The notes: generated by a model not told the origin, from the letters alone. DNA of 64,000 nucleotides from Aestuariibacter sp. A3R04 (GCF_018860805.1 NZ_JAHKQR010000011.1:1272625-1336624), one strand, 5' to 3'; shown: positions 8,116 to 17,986, numbered from the stretch's first letter. Numbers and translations: made by a program.

Positions 8116-9159
8116 TTAATCAGCGTGAAATTTGAGACTGAACGACACCAGATTACGGGTAGTATTCGCTTGAGAAACAATTGCCGCGGCAGAATACTGC
8201 TCGGAATGATGCATATTTAATCGGATATTTTGACTTAACTGCTGCATTTTTTGCTCATCATCCAATTGTTGCTGAATGCGACGGAGTGAAGCCTGTAGCT
8301 CTTTACGCTGTTCGCTAATCCGTTGTAGTGAAGCACGAATACGACGCTGTAACTGACTAATTTCATCGCGATACATCTTTAAACTCGCAGTATCCTTAGA
8401 TAAGTCTGTCAACTTGTCGAGTACATGAGGCGGTTCTTGCAACGAAACCGACACGGGATTTCCCGCCGCAATACGAACGCCGGTACCTGTCATTATCCAC
8501 GGCTCTTTTAACGCCCAACCGTCTTTTTCTGAGGCACTAAATACCAAACGCTGCTCGCTGTCCAGGTCCACATCAATCTGACGAGTTGAAAATGCCTGTT
8601 TAAGCTGCTCAAGATTCTGCTGTGGCGTTTGGCCTGATGGTAAGTGAAGCGTCAAGTGTTTACCACTGCGCCCCATCATCAACTGGATTTTTTCAGCATG
8701 AGGACGAATTGATAGCATGTCAATATTGTCGGGCAACTGGCGAGTCACCTGTCTTGCGCCATCACTGTTGGGTTGTAACTGCCAATCGACGCCAGAACTG
8801 GGGTGTTTAGCGAGTTTTGACATCAACGTACTACTTTGCTCTACCCAAGACGCTAACTGTTTGGTATTACCTGACGACTGCTCAGAAACGACTTTCTGCT
8901 CCAATTTTTGTAGTTGGCTATACAGCTGTTTAAGCGTGTGTTCTGATTGTTCACTTTCTGCCAGAGTTCTTGCCAAACTAGCCATAACAGACCAACGGGA
9001 CAGCACCGAGAACTGGCGCTGTTGACGTGAACTAGCTTGCGGTTCAGATGTTTCCTTTTGTTGATTTTTTTGTTCATTAACCGGCTCAAGCTGCAAAGCA
9101 CCTTTATTGGTTGTTTTAGCGACTTCTCGTGGAGCCGGTGTATTTTGAACATGCATCAT
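8116..9159 (-). CDS. Unrecognised 347-aa coiled-coil protein in the lateral flagellar operon
   Basis: Starts 4 nt after the flgL stop with no clear Shine-Dalgarno of its own, so it is probably coupled to flgL and belongs to the hook-filament junction operon. It has no signal peptide or membrane helix. Residues about 1-50 are Gln/Lys-rich and disordered, about 55-110 helical, about 125-235 mixed strands and loops with basic patches, and about 245-310 a long Arg/Gln-rich coiled coil (the RRIRASLQRISEQRKELQ region). It ends with an aromatic-containing SLKFHAD. No family is recognised. A cytoplasmic export chaperone or a flagellum-specific accessory are possible roles, inferred only from position. 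Confidence 0.8.
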   Translation of the reverse strand: MMHVQNTPAPREVAKTTNKGALQLEPVNEQKNQQKETSEPQASSRQQRQFSVLSRWSVMASLARTLAESEQSEHTLKQLYSQLQKLEQKVVSEQSSGNTKQLASWVEQSSTLMSKLAKHPSSGVDWQLQPNSDGARQVTRQLPDNIDMLSIRPHAEKIQLMMGRSGKHLTLHLPSGQTPQQNLEQLKQAFSTRQIDVDLDSEQRLVFSASEKDGWALKEPWIMTGTGVRIAAGNPVSVSLQEPPHVLDKLTDLSKDTASLKMYRDEISQLQRRIRASLQRISEQRKELQASLRRIQQQLDDEQKMQQLSQNIRLNMHHSEQYSAAAIVSQANTTRNLVSFSLKFHAD

Positions 9160-9163
9160 GACA

Positions 9164-10060
9164 TTAAATTAACGAAAATAGAGAGAGCTGACTAATCTTA
9201 GAATATACTTGTAACGAAGATTCATAAGACGCCATAGCCTCGTTCATTTTTATATAGGTTTCAGCAGTATCTGCTTCGCTGATGTCATCTTTCAGTCCCT
9301 GAGTAAATAACGCGATATCTTCATTTCCTAAAGCCATTAACTCAATTGAAGATCGGACTCCGCCAATCCGGGTGATTTGCCCAGTCAGTGTACCCAAGAA
9401 ATCTTCTATACTATCAAGCATATAACGCGATTCATTCCCGACACCTGTTGCAGGCGGGCTAGCAACTATTGCCAGGTAATCATTCATATCATTCAAAAAC
9501 TGAGCATTTGGCGCAATATCACTACCAACCACATTGCTGAACACGCTGGAGTCATCCGATGTCGCTACCATACGGATATTATCATCTCCCATATACTGAT
9601 ATTTACCTGCACCGTCCAATTGAAAAGGCATGGTTTGCGTTTCACTGCCAGAGAAAAAGTATTCTCCATTGCCATTGGTCGCATTCAGCAAGTCGACTAT
9701 CCCTGGAAATAAGACGGACATTTCCTGACCCAATGCAAGAATCTCATCGGTACCCATGGAGTTATCCGCAGCAGTCGTCACCAACCCCTGTAAAGAGATA
9801 AGTAAGTCAACAATACTCGTTAACTGAGTTTCCTGTTGCCCCAGTGTAAACTCAACATCATCCATATTGGATTTATACTGCTCTAATGATTTTAGTTGCG
9901 TATCCAGATTCATCACCGTCATCGTTCCTAACGGATCATCTGAAGGTTTCAATATACGCTCTGATGTCGCTAACTGTACGGAATACTTATTGAAAGCTTC
10001 TGTTCCCTGCTGGATATTACGTACAGTAGTAAGATAAAGTTGGTGAGAACTGACCCGCAT
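9164..10060 (-). CDS. flgL: Flagellar hook-filament junction protein FlgL (lateral)
   Basis: A 298-aa HAP3 homologue linking hook to filament. The N-terminus (MRVSSHQLYLTTVRNIQQGTEAF, then KPSDDPLGTMTVMNLD) is the FlgL version of the flagellin D0/D1 helix. The C-terminus (YIKMNEAMASYESSLQVYSK) is the matching partner helix. It follows flgK by 8 nt on the same strand. Confidence 0.93.
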   Translation of the reverse strand: MRVSSHQLYLTTVRNIQQGTEAFNKYSVQLATSERILKPSDDPLGTMTVMNLDTQLKSLEQYKSNMDDVEFTLGQQETQLTSIVDLLISLQGLVTTAADNSMGTDEILALGQEMSVLFPGIVDLLNATNGNGEYFFSGSETQTMPFQLDGAGKYQYMGDDNIRMVATSDDSSVFSNVVGSDIAPNAQFLNDMNDYLAIVASPPATGVGNESRYMLDSIEDFLGTLTGQITRIGGVRSSIELMALGNEDIALFTQGLKDDISEADTAETYIKMNEAMASYESSLQVYSKISQLSLFSLI

Positions 10061-10068
10061 ATGGCCTC

Positions 10069-11403
10069 CTAAAACGCAGCAAGAAGCGTGTTAAACAGCT
10101 CATCTGCCGTGCTAATTACTTTGGCATTTGCTTGATATAACTGCTGAAACTGCATGATATTGGCTGCTTCTTCATCTAGATTCACAGCACTTATACTGTC
10201 TCTTGCCAGCACCGCATTTTCGCTCAGTACAGAGGCAGTCGATACACTGTTCTGATTTTGTCTACTACTGGTGGCCAAGTCGCCAACTAAAGTGGTGTAT
10301 TTGTCCTGCTGACCATTAAAAGCCGCGATAATTCCTTCAATATTTTGATTATCGCCAACACTGCCCGTAGGAACCCATACCCCAAAAGCATCATACTTCC
10401 CGCCAATATACGCAAGCTTGTCGACCTCCATTGCAGAATTAACCGCAAACGTACCTGCTGGATCGGTGGCGTTATATGTAAACAAGGGAATGCCAGGGTC
10501 ACCGTTGAGGTCAAACCCTTGATGTAGGGCATTGTTAACATCATCGGCTAATTGACTAATGATATCATCTATAGCGACGCCACTTGGCACTAAAATCTGT
10601 TCATTTACAGCTATCAAGCCACCCAAACGCCCGCCAACGGTATCCCCTAGTGTGAATATTTCGTTACCCAGTGCCACTTCAACATCTGTGCCACTCGTGG
10701 TGATAACTGCAGGGCTATCGCCAATAACCAAAGGCGCTCCATTTACAGTACTGATGTCCATTCTTCCATCAGCCCGTAAATTAGTTGATACGCCTATAAG
10801 TGATGATAATTCTGTAACCAGCCTCTCTCTTGCATCCGCTAATTGAGCGGTTGGTTCACCCTTCGCAGTGGCGACGGCAATTTTTGAGTTATATTGTGCT
10901 AGAGACGACAACACAGATGAGGCATTTTTTGCCACATCATTCATTTCTTTACCCAGCTTAATGGTTTGATCCTCCATAGCACTGTTAAGCTGAGCTATTT
11001 TTTGTACCAAGCCCTCAGATGTTGCTAATAGCTCCTGTCGATAAGCGGTTGACTCAGGATTGGACATAGAAGCACTTAGCGCATTGGTAATATTGGCAAT
11101 TGCGTCATTAAAATTTAGGGAATCAGTACCAACTAACTCTTCAATATAACCTAGATAGGTCTGATAGCCCTCGTAATGAGATAAATCAGACTGTGTCCGC
11201 CATATATCGTCGTTTAGGAATGAATTGACTATACGGTCTACTGAAATAACACTCACTCCGTTATATGCACCTTGAGCTGTGCCAAATTCTGCGGCCTGTC
11301 GACTGTATCCTTCCACTGTGGCATTAGACACATTCTGCCCAGAAACCAATAACGCGGTATTCGCGGCATTCAATCCCGAAAGTGCATTCGATAATAGGCT
11401 CAT
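10069..11403 (-). CDS. flgK: Flagellar hook-associated protein FlgK (lateral)
   Basis: HAP1 homologue, 444 aa. The N-terminus (ALSGLNAANTALLVSGQNVSNATVEGYSRQ) is the FlgK rod-like motif. The C-terminus (AVNLDEEAANIMQFQQLYQA followed by NAKVISTADELFNTLL) is the characteristic axial-protein tail. It overlaps flgJ by 4 nt, so the genes are translationally coupled. Confidence 0.95.
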   Translation of the reverse strand: MSLLSNALSGLNAANTALLVSGQNVSNATVEGYSRQAAEFGTAQGAYNGVSVISVDRIVNSFLNDDIWRTQSDLSHYEGYQTYLGYIEELVGTDSLNFNDAIANITNALSASMSNPESTAYRQELLATSEGLVQKIAQLNSAMEDQTIKLGKEMNDVAKNASSVLSSLAQYNSKIAVATAKGEPTAQLADARERLVTELSSLIGVSTNLRADGRMDISTVNGAPLVIGDSPAVITTSGTDVEVALGNEIFTLGDTVGGRLGGLIAVNEQILVPSGVAIDDIISQLADDVNNALHQGFDLNGDPGIPLFTYNATDPAGTFAVNSAMEVDKLAYIGGKYDAFGVWVPTGSVGDNQNIEGIIAAFNGQQDKYTTLVGDLATSSRQNQNSVSTASVLSENAVLARDSISAVNLDEEAANIMQFQQLYQANAKVISTADELFNTLLAAF

Positions 11404-11828
11404 TTATTGATTCCTTCGTTGGTAACAGGACTTATCAGAGGCTGATAAAACGCCTCACTGTGTCCTGAATAAGCGACCGGTTCTGCCATTTCCTTAAATT
11501 TATTTTTTACTTCCGATATTTTCTCTCCTGTCTGGTGCACAATTTGCTCAGCAAGCCCTATTTGTCCTGTTGAAGATAACTGTTGTGATAATTGTGCACT
11601 ATACATATCTTGGTAATGCTGTTGCTCTCTGCTTGAAAATGGATTTGCATCGCCGCTCAGCTCATTCGTCGTGTTATTCATACTTTTTAACACCAACTGT
11701 AAAAAAATGGCTTCAAACTGTTGCGCTGCCTGTTTCAAACTGTCCGATTCATTCAAATTTGCATAGATTTGATTTACTTCCGTTGGATCAATCGCCAATC
11801 TGTGGTTAAGAGAAGTCTCAATTGTCAT
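11400..11828 (-). CDS. flgJ: Rod-assembly protein FlgJ, rod-cap domain only (lateral)
   Basis: 142 aa, corresponding to the N-terminal rod-binding half of enteric FlgJ (about 313 aa). The motif AAQQFEAIFLQLVLKSMNN is present. The C-terminal glucosaminidase domain is absent, so a separate enzyme must open the peptidoglycan for rod growth. Single-domain FlgJ is known in several lateral and alphaproteobacterial systems. Confidence 0.9.
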   Translation of the reverse strand: MTIETSLNHRLAIDPTEVNQIYANLNESDSLKQAAQQFEAIFLQLVLKSMNNTTNELSGDANPFSSREQQHYQDMYSAQLSQQLSSTGQIGLAEQIVHQTGEKISEVKNKFKEMAEPVAYSGHSEAFYQPLISPVTNEGINK

Positions 11829-11836
11829 AATCCTTC

Positions 11837-12940
11837 CTAAATTACTAATAATTCAGCATCGATCGCTCCCGCCTCATCCAGTGCGACTAATATTGACATG
11901 AGTTCCGCTGGCGTGGCTCCAAGTGCGTTGACCGCTTTCACTATATTGTCCAGCGACGTTCCTTCTGGCCATAACATCATATTGGAGCGTTGTTCATCGA
12001 CACTTACGCTACTGGCTTGTAGCGGGACAGTATTACCACGACCAAATGGCGCTGGTTGACTAGCCCCCTCACTTTCAGTGATGGTTATCGTTAAATTGCC
12101 ATGACTGATCGCAGCTCGCTTTACCCTTACCTGATCATTCATCACCACAGTACCGGTGCGACTATTAAATATAATTTTAGGCTGCTCGGTACCAAGTTCT
12201 ACTTGAATTCCCTGCAACATAGACATAAAAGTATTGCGATTATTTGCATCGATAGGGGCGCTAACACGGAGACGCCCCCAGTTTTCGGCGCTGGCAATAT
12301 CAGGGCCAAAAACGTTGTTGACGGCCTTCACTATATTTCGAGCGGTTTGATAATTAGGCTCTTTTAGATTCAGCACAACTTGCCCCTCAGTTCCCTGTAT
12401 ACCAAGAACTGCACGTTCGATAATGGCACCATCTGGAATAATGCCTGAGGTGGGAACATTAATAGTCACCGATGAACCATTTTTACCCCCAGCATTAATT
12501 CCCCCTACCACCAAATTTCCTTGTGCCAGGGCATAAACCTGGCCATCAACGCCTCGTAACGGCGTTAACATTAGACTACCGCCGTGAAGACTCTTTGCAT
12601 CACCCAATGAATTCACTGTCACATTTATAGATTGCCCAGGACTTGCCATCGGGGGTAATGTGGCATGCACAGCCACCGCTGCTACATTTTTTGATTTGGG
12701 TAAACTGCCTTCATCGTTTTGAATGCCAAACTGTTTCAGCATATTGTTCAGTGTTTGGGCTGAAAATTTAATCTGAGTTTTATCGCCAGTACCCGGCAAA
12801 CCGACTACTAGTCCATAACCAACCAACTGGTTCTCCCGAACCCCCTGGACATCTACTAAATCCAGTAGTGGTCTGGTGGCTCCCAAACTTTGGCCAATGG
12901 TTAATAAACTCAGCAATACTGTGACAATTCTAAATTTCAC
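11837..12940 (-). CDS. flgI: Flagellar P-ring protein FlgI (lateral)
   Basis: 367-aa periplasmic P-ring subunit. It has a Sec signal peptide (KFRIVTVLLSLLTIGQSLGA) followed by the family opening RPLLDLVDVQGVRENQLVGYG and GLPGTGD. The C-terminal ALGATPAELMSILVALDEAG is diagnostic. Position between flgH and flgJ is standard. Confidence 0.96.
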   Translation of the reverse strand: MKFRIVTVLLSLLTIGQSLGATRPLLDLVDVQGVRENQLVGYGLVVGLPGTGDKTQIKFSAQTLNNMLKQFGIQNDEGSLPKSKNVAAVAVHATLPPMASPGQSINVTVNSLGDAKSLHGGSLMLTPLRGVDGQVYALAQGNLVVGGINAGGKNGSSVTINVPTSGIIPDGAIIERAVLGIQGTEGQVVLNLKEPNYQTARNIVKAVNNVFGPDIASAENWGRLRVSAPIDANNRNTFMSMLQGIQVELGTEQPKIIFNSRTGTVVMNDQVRVKRAAISHGNLTITITESEGASQPAPFGRGNTVPLQASSVSVDEQRSNMMLWPEGTSLDNIVKAVNALGATPAELMSILVALDEAGAIDAELLVI

Positions 12941-12949
12941 CTTGGTCTC

Positions 12950-13624
12950 CTAAAACGGATTCAGGTAACGGGAAAACAACTCGGTTAGCCACCCTGCTCT
13001 GGTCGCATTAGATAACGTACCTTTCCCTTCATAACTAATTTGCGCTTCTGCAATACGACGCGACGAAATTCGATTGGCAACATCAATGTCTTCCGCTCTG
13101 ACAATGCCTTTGAGTTCAATCACTTCATCACCTTGATTCAGTCGAATCTGCTTACGGCCACTAATAGCAAGCGCGCCATTTGACAGAACCTCAATTACTC
13201 TTACTGTAATAGCTCCACTTAAAAAGTTTTGCTGACTTGCACTGCTTTCGCCTTCAAAATCTGTAGAAGAATCAACTTCTACTCCCAAATCATTAACGTT
13301 CAAACGTCCGGCTAACGGGACTGACACATTCCAATTACTGCGTTTATCAATATTGGCATCGGCACTTTTACTCGACAGGGTCCGTTCGTCCAGGACCACT
13401 GTGAGAATGTCACCAATTCGATAAGCCCGTTTATCAGAAAACAATGTCAGCATGTAGCCATCACTGTATAAACTACCCTGAGTTTGAGGTAACGAAGGGA
13501 CGCTTGTCGCATGTATTGCTTCAGGGAATGTTGTCTCTCCGGTGGATTGCGAATTCACCTCCGCCGTGCTACTGCATCCTGCTAATAAAATAATAAAGGG
13601 ATACAATAAGTTAGATTTCATCAT
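12950..13624 (-). CDS. flgH: Flagellar L-ring lipoprotein FlgH (lateral)
   Basis: 224 aa with a lipoprotein signal peptide and lipobox LAGC near residue 16. Downstream motifs GSLYSDGYMLTLFSDKRAYRIGDILTV and GIVRAEDIDVANRISSRRIA are FlgH signatures. It forms the outer-membrane bushing around the rod. Its ATG shares one base with the flgG stop (TAATG). Confidence 0.95.
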   Translation of the reverse strand: MMKSNLLYPFIILLAGCSSTAEVNSQSTGETTFPEAIHATSVPSLPQTQGSLYSDGYMLTLFSDKRAYRIGDILTVVLDERTLSSKSADANIDKRSNWNVSVPLAGRLNVNDLGVEVDSSTDFEGESSASQQNFLSGAITVRVIEVLSNGALAISGRKQIRLNQGDEVIELKGIVRAEDIDVANRISSRRIAEAQISYEGKGTLSNATRAGWLTELFSRYLNPF

Positions 13625-14409
13625 TACATGCTCTGATTCAGAAAACGTAACATTTCATCAGCAGCGGAAACCACTTTGGCATTCATTTCATATGCCCGTT
13701 GGACAGCAATCATGTTGACCATCTCATCCACTACGCTGACATTGGATCCTTCTATAGTAGCTTGCTGTACTTCTCCTAGCGCATCTTCGCCAGGTACCCC
13801 TTCGATGGCTTCCCCCGACGCTGCCGTAGCACGATATAAATTTCCGCCCAACGCTTCCAACCCTGCTGGATTCACAAAATTAACCGTGAGTATTTGACCG
13901 ACTTCAACAGGGTCAATCTCATCAGCAATCACTGCACTCACCGTACCGTCAGTCCCAATAGACACTTTAGTAGTATTGTCAGGTAGGGTGATATTTTGCA
14001 GCAATGGCAGACCATTACCATTTACAATTAAAGATTCAGAGTTAACTTGAAACTGTCCGTTTCTGGTATAAAGAATTTCACCATCTGGGCTTTCAATCTG
14101 GAAAAAGCCCTGCCCAACAATTGCCACGTCCAATTCATTACCAGTCGTTTCAAAAGAACCTTCAGTGAATACTTTCTGAGTACCATTAATTCTTACCCCA
14201 GTGCCTACCTGAATACCGGTAGGTACCTGATTTAATTCATCGGCCTGCGCACCTGGTTGACGTTGAATTTGATAAAAGAGATCTTCGAATACCGCACGAT
14301 CTTTCTTGAATCCTGCGGTACTAACATTGGCCAGGTTATTCGAAATCGTAGCCATCCGGAGATCTTGAGCTGCCAGACCTGTTTTACTTACCCAAAGTGC
14401 TGAATTCAT
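13624..14409 (-). CDS. flgG: Distal rod protein FlgG (lateral)
   Basis: 261-aa axial protein beginning MNSALWVSKTGLAAQDLRMA and containing ISNNLANVSTAGFKKDRAVF, the rod/hook N-terminal motif. It ends MIAVQRAYEMNAKVVSAADE, the FlgG C-terminal signature. It is in standard order flgF-flgG-flgH. Confidence 0.96.
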   Translation of the reverse strand: MNSALWVSKTGLAAQDLRMATISNNLANVSTAGFKKDRAVFEDLFYQIQRQPGAQADELNQVPTGIQVGTGVRINGTQKVFTEGSFETTGNELDVAIVGQGFFQIESPDGEILYTRNGQFQVNSESLIVNGNGLPLLQNITLPDNTTKVSIGTDGTVSAVIADEIDPVEVGQILTVNFVNPAGLEALGGNLYRATAASGEAIEGVPGEDALGEVQQATIEGSNVSVVDEMVNMIAVQRAYEMNAKVVSAADEMLRFLNQSM

Positions 14410-14424
14410 CGGTGATTACTCCTG

Positions 14425-15156
14425 CTATACCTGTCCACTGACTAACTTATTGCCGCTAACAGCTAGTTCATCGGCGGTTTTCATCATGCTTATGTTCATT
14501 TCAAACTTACGACTGATATTCATGGTGTTGATCATTTCTTCAATCGCATTAACGTTCGAGCCTTCTAATTTGCCGCTGCGTAAACGAATGCTGTTATCTT
14601 GCAGTAAAACCGGATTGTCAGCATCGCGCAGTAAACCGTCAGCGCCTTTAAATAGATTGCCTTCAGTACTAACCAGTTTAATTTTGCCTTCTTGGGCAAT
14701 TACCCCTCCCCCCACTGGCATTACGTTAATCGTACCGTCGTCACTAATGCTGATGTCGCCAAATTCAGGTAATTGAATGTCGCCATTTTCACCCTGCACG
14801 CGGTAGCCATTAATATTGACGAAACCATCGGCATCAACCGATAGATTGCCAGCTCGGGTGTATGCTTCATCGCCATTAGCATCTGCCACGGCAATATACC
14901 CCCCTTCGCTAATGGCCACATCCAGCTCCCGCCCGGTATCCATCACTAAGCCCTGTGCCAAACTCGTGGTAACAGGCATCAATTTAGCTTGATAGCGCGT
15001 ACGAAAACCATCGCCAGAAATCATGCTGGCCTGTGCCTGTTCCATATCCGCTTTGAAGCCAGGGGTACTGACATTGGCCAAATTATTGGCCGCTATTCTC
15101 AAAGCAGTATTGTTTAACTCGGCTCCGGAAACAGCGGTATAGATGAGTCTTTCCAT
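14425..15156 (-). CDS. flgF: Proximal rod protein FlgF (lateral)
   Basis: 243-aa rod subunit. N-terminus MERLIYTAVSGAELNNTALR then ANNLANVSTPGFKADMEQAQ. C-terminal MINTMNISRKFEMNISMMKT is the FlgF form of the axial tail. It sits between flgE and flgG. Confidence 0.95.
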   Translation of the reverse strand: MERLIYTAVSGAELNNTALRIAANNLANVSTPGFKADMEQAQASMISGDGFRTRYQAKLMPVTTSLAQGLVMDTGRELDVAISEGGYIAVADANGDEAYTRAGNLSVDADGFVNINGYRVQGENGDIQLPEFGDISISDDGTINVMPVGGGVIAQEGKIKLVSTEGNLFKGADGLLRDADNPVLLQDNSIRLRSGKLEGSNVNAIEEMINTMNISRKFEMNISMMKTADELAVSGNKLVSGQV

Positions 15157-15168
15157 GATATTTAGCCC

Positions 15169-16467
15169 CTACACTGCACCAAATAGAATTTGCATCATTT
15201 CATCAGCACTACTGATGGTTTTGGCATTGGCTTGGTAATTTTGTTGGAACGACATTAAATCAACTAGCTGCTCACTAATATTGACGTTGGATCCCATATA
15301 GGAACCTGATAGCAAATCACCCGCCACACCAGTTCCAGGTACACCATACAGTGGCGCACCCGACTCCTGGGTGTTGTAATAAACGGTATTATTGCCTTGC
15401 TGCAAACCATCAACATTGGCAAATGAAGCCAATACCAGCTGTCCTTGCAGCTTAGATTCACCATTTGTGAAAGTAGCGTACACCTTGCCGTCTTCATCAA
15501 CTGTTACGCCACTGAACTCACCTGCGGTATAACCATTTGGATCATTTTCGTACATAGCAAAACTACTGCCATATTGAGTGGTGTTGGTTAAATCAAAAGT
15601 AACGTTCATGTTAGCGGCACCACCACCAGGAGCAAAACTAAGCTGAACCTCATTCTCACTTCCAAATGGAATTAGCTGACCATCTGCGTCGAAGCTCATT
15701 TCCACCACCCCAGCTGTAACAGCAGTACCATTAATGTCCACATCCTGAGTACTAATAGTCCCTCCCCCTCCGGGGAAGCTTAAATCCGAAGCTGATAAAG
15801 GCTGTCCGTCAACAAAGTACATCGCGCTCCAAGTATTCGTGTTGGTATGATTGAAATATTGCGTAATTACATGACTGTTGCCGAGCGAGTCGTAAACCTC
15901 TGTAGATTGTGAATAGTTATAGGCAGAGCCATTGGTGGGATCAAATAGAACAGGCAACGCCGGATAAGCGATAACATCGCTAGAAGAACTTAAGTTACCA
16001 GAAAAGGCGATTCCGTCTGTGGGTTTTGCACCTAGGTTACTACCTTCAATTTTTAGATCGGTAAGAATGCCCGATACAATACTGGAATCATCACTATCAT
16101 CAACGCCATAACCTTGCAACCGAGCTCCATTGGCGTTAACAACATACAAGTTGTTATCAAGGCTAAACTGGCCCGCTTGGGTATACGCCAACTGCCCATC
16201 GGTTTCCTCAACAGTAAAAAAACCTTTTCCTGCAATGGCCAAATCAAGTGCATTCCCAGTGTTCACCATTTCACCGCTTTCACTAAAATTATCCTTAACA
16301 TCAGCGACCTTTACACCTCCACGTTGGCCACCGTTGTATACCGAAGCAAACTCTGTTGTGCCAGACTTAAAGCCGGAAGTTGAATAGTTGGCAATATTAT
16401 TACTGGTCACTTCAAGCGCTGATTGCGTACTTTTCAAACCACTCAATCCAATTTGAAACATTGACAT
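15169..16467 (-). CDS. flgE: Flagellar hook protein FlgE (lateral)
   Basis: 432-aa hook subunit. N-terminal MFQIGLSGLKSTQSALEVTS and NNIANYSTSGFKSGTTEF. The central variable domain contains the VYDSLGNSHVITQYF hook motif. The C-terminus is LVDLMSFQQNYQANAKTISS. It follows flgD by 18 nt. Confidence 0.96.
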   Translation of the reverse strand: MSMFQIGLSGLKSTQSALEVTSNNIANYSTSGFKSGTTEFASVYNGGQRGGVKVADVKDNFSESGEMVNTGNALDLAIAGKGFFTVEETDGQLAYTQAGQFSLDNNLYVVNANGARLQGYGVDDSDDSSIVSGILTDLKIEGSNLGAKPTDGIAFSGNLSSSSDVIAYPALPVLFDPTNGSAYNYSQSTEVYDSLGNSHVITQYFNHTNTNTWSAMYFVDGQPLSASDLSFPGGGGTISTQDVDINGTAVTAGVVEMSFDADGQLIPFGSENEVQLSFAPGGGAANMNVTFDLTNTTQYGSSFAMYENDPNGYTAGEFSGVTVDEDGKVYATFTNGESKLQGQLVLASFANVDGLQQGNNTVYYNTQESGAPLYGVPGTGVAGDLLSGSYMGSNVNISEQLVDLMSFQQNYQANAKTISSADEMMQILFGAV

Positions 16468-16485
16468 AGTAAAACTCCTTACTCG

Positions 16486-17148
16486 TTAGCCCTGATTAGC
16501 TAATTGATTAATGTCTGACAAAGAAAAGTTGCCCAGTCCGTTTACTTGCAACGAAATATCGTTAACCGAGCTGCCAACAGATACGCGTTCCACTTCACCT
16601 TTAAGCCAGGGGTCTAAACTGTTTGGTACACCATCAACCGTAGAATAGGCACGCACCTGATAACGTCCGGCCGATTGATTTTCAAACCCAAAACTGAGTG
16701 AACCAACACCGCTGTAAGCCAGTTGCTGTTGTTCTACCAAGTCGCCGTCAAGGTTGAATAGCTGTACTACTACGGCATCAGCTGAATAAGGTAAATTGAT
16801 GGTTCCGTTAATATCACCCTGCTGTTCCAGGGCAATCGCGTCTGTTTGTACATCAACTTGTTTTCCCACCATGGAAGTGGTTTCTAACACCATCAAGCTG
16901 TCCATATAATCCAGACTGGCTGAGGTGTTTTGACTGATACTTTGTAATGATTCAACATTGCTGAATTCAGCCAACTGATTTACATATTCCGTGCCGTCCA
17001 AAGGATCGAGCGGATTTTGATGACTAATTTGGGCAACGAGCAATTCCAAGAACATATTGGAAAGGTCTTCGCCGCTGGCATTGTTACCTACTATGGTTTG
17101 ATTGTTGTTAACCGTATTGGTGTACACAGAAGTGCTATCGACATTCAT
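16486..17148 (-). CDS. flgD: Hook-cap/hook-scaffold protein FlgD (lateral)
   Basis: 220 aa. The FlgD N-terminal motif is clear (LSNMFLELLVAQISHQNPLDP then LDGTEYVNQLAEFSNVESLQ), followed by a tandem beta domain with the FlgD Ig-like and Tudor-like regions. It caps the growing hook during assembly. Confidence 0.95.
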   Translation of the reverse strand: MNVDSTSVYTNTVNNNQTIVGNNASGEDLSNMFLELLVAQISHQNPLDPLDGTEYVNQLAEFSNVESLQSISQNTSASLDYMDSLMVLETTSMVGKQVDVQTDAIALEQQGDINGTINLPYSADAVVVQLFNLDGDLVEQQQLAYSGVGSLSFGFENQSAGRYQVRAYSTVDGVPNSLDPWLKGEVERVSVGSSVNDISLQVNGLGNFSLSDINQLANQG

Positions 17149-17157
17149 ACTTATCCC

Positions 17158-17574
17158 TTATTGGCCGAGTTTAAGAATACTTTGCTGCATACTGCTCACT
17201 CGCCCCATCACTTCAACCGAGGTTTGGTAACTACGCGATGCCGACATCATGTCAGCCATTTCTTCTAACTCGTTAACATTTGAATAAAACACGTAGCCCT
17301 CTTCATTCGCCAACGGATTATTTGGCTCATAACGTTGTTCTACGGTTCTGTCAGACTCAACAATGCCTAACATCTGCACCTTAGCGGACAAACTCTGTCC
17401 GTCATTTACTTGTTCGTACAGCGCAGAGAAAACTGGCTTTATTGCTCGATAAGCTTCATCAGCACTGGATGCGGCGGTATCTGCATTGGCTAAGTTAGAG
17501 GCAATCGTGTCTAAGCGCATAACCTGCGCGCGCATGGCGCTGCCACTCGTTTCATAAATACTATTAAAGGACAT
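17158..17574 (-). CDS. flgC: Proximal rod protein FlgC (lateral)
   Basis: 138-aa rod subunit with N-terminal RLDTIASNLANADTAASS and C-terminal MADMMSASRSYQTSVEVMGR, both FlgC signatures. It overlaps flgB by one base. Confidence 0.95.
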   Translation of the reverse strand: MSFNSIYETSGSAMRAQVMRLDTIASNLANADTAASSADEAYRAIKPVFSALYEQVNDGQSLSAKVQMLGIVESDRTVEQRYEPNNPLANEEGYVFYSNVNELEEMADMMSASRSYQTSVEVMGRVSSMQQSILKLGQ

Positions 17575-17951
17575 TAAGATTCTCCTTTGATGGCTTTGTA
17601 TAAGCCGTTAATCTTCATATTCATAAACGTCAGACTGGTTTGGAAATCCATGCTGTTGGAGAAAAAATTAGCCTGTTCCACGTTCAGTTCTACGGTGTTA
17701 CCATCCTCAGATGCCTGATATGGTACGCGGAACATCAACTGATCGTTTTGGCTAAGTCCAACAGACACCGGCTGCGAAGACGTATCCAGTTCTGATGCCA
17801 CACTTTGCATAATTTGCTTATAGTCAACATCCCTGGCTTTAAATCCTGGTGTGTCGACATTAGCCAGATTGCTTGAAATAATTTCCGCTCGGTTTAACCT
17901 CAACTCCATGGAGAAAGGATGTACACCAAAGGCCTCGTCAAAAAGTCCCAC
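17574..17951 (-). CDS. flgB: Proximal rod protein FlgB (lateral), GTG start
   Basis: 125-aa first rod subunit. It contains NRAEIISSNLANVDTPGFKA near the N-terminus and FQTSLTFMNMKINGLYKAIK at the end. The start codon is GTG at 17949-17951, supported by a GAGAGG Shine-Dalgarno 5 nt upstream. It is the first gene of the flgBCDEFGHIJKL operon, with a sigma-54-like element just upstream (17987-18004). Confidence 0.95.
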   Translation of the reverse strand: MGLFDEAFGVHPFSMELRLNRAEIISSNLANVDTPGFKARDVDYKQIMQSVASELDTSSQPVSVGLSQNDQLMFRVPYQASEDGNTVELNVEQANFFSNSMDFQTSLTFMNMKINGLYKAIKGES

Positions 17952-17986
17952 AGTTGCCTCTCAGCTTTGTTTACTTTCTTTCGTTA

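Noticed and set aside
8853..9152. 99-codon minus-strand frame inside the 347-aa gene
   Set aside because: Alternate-frame shadow of the longer gene, with no ribosome site or coding character.
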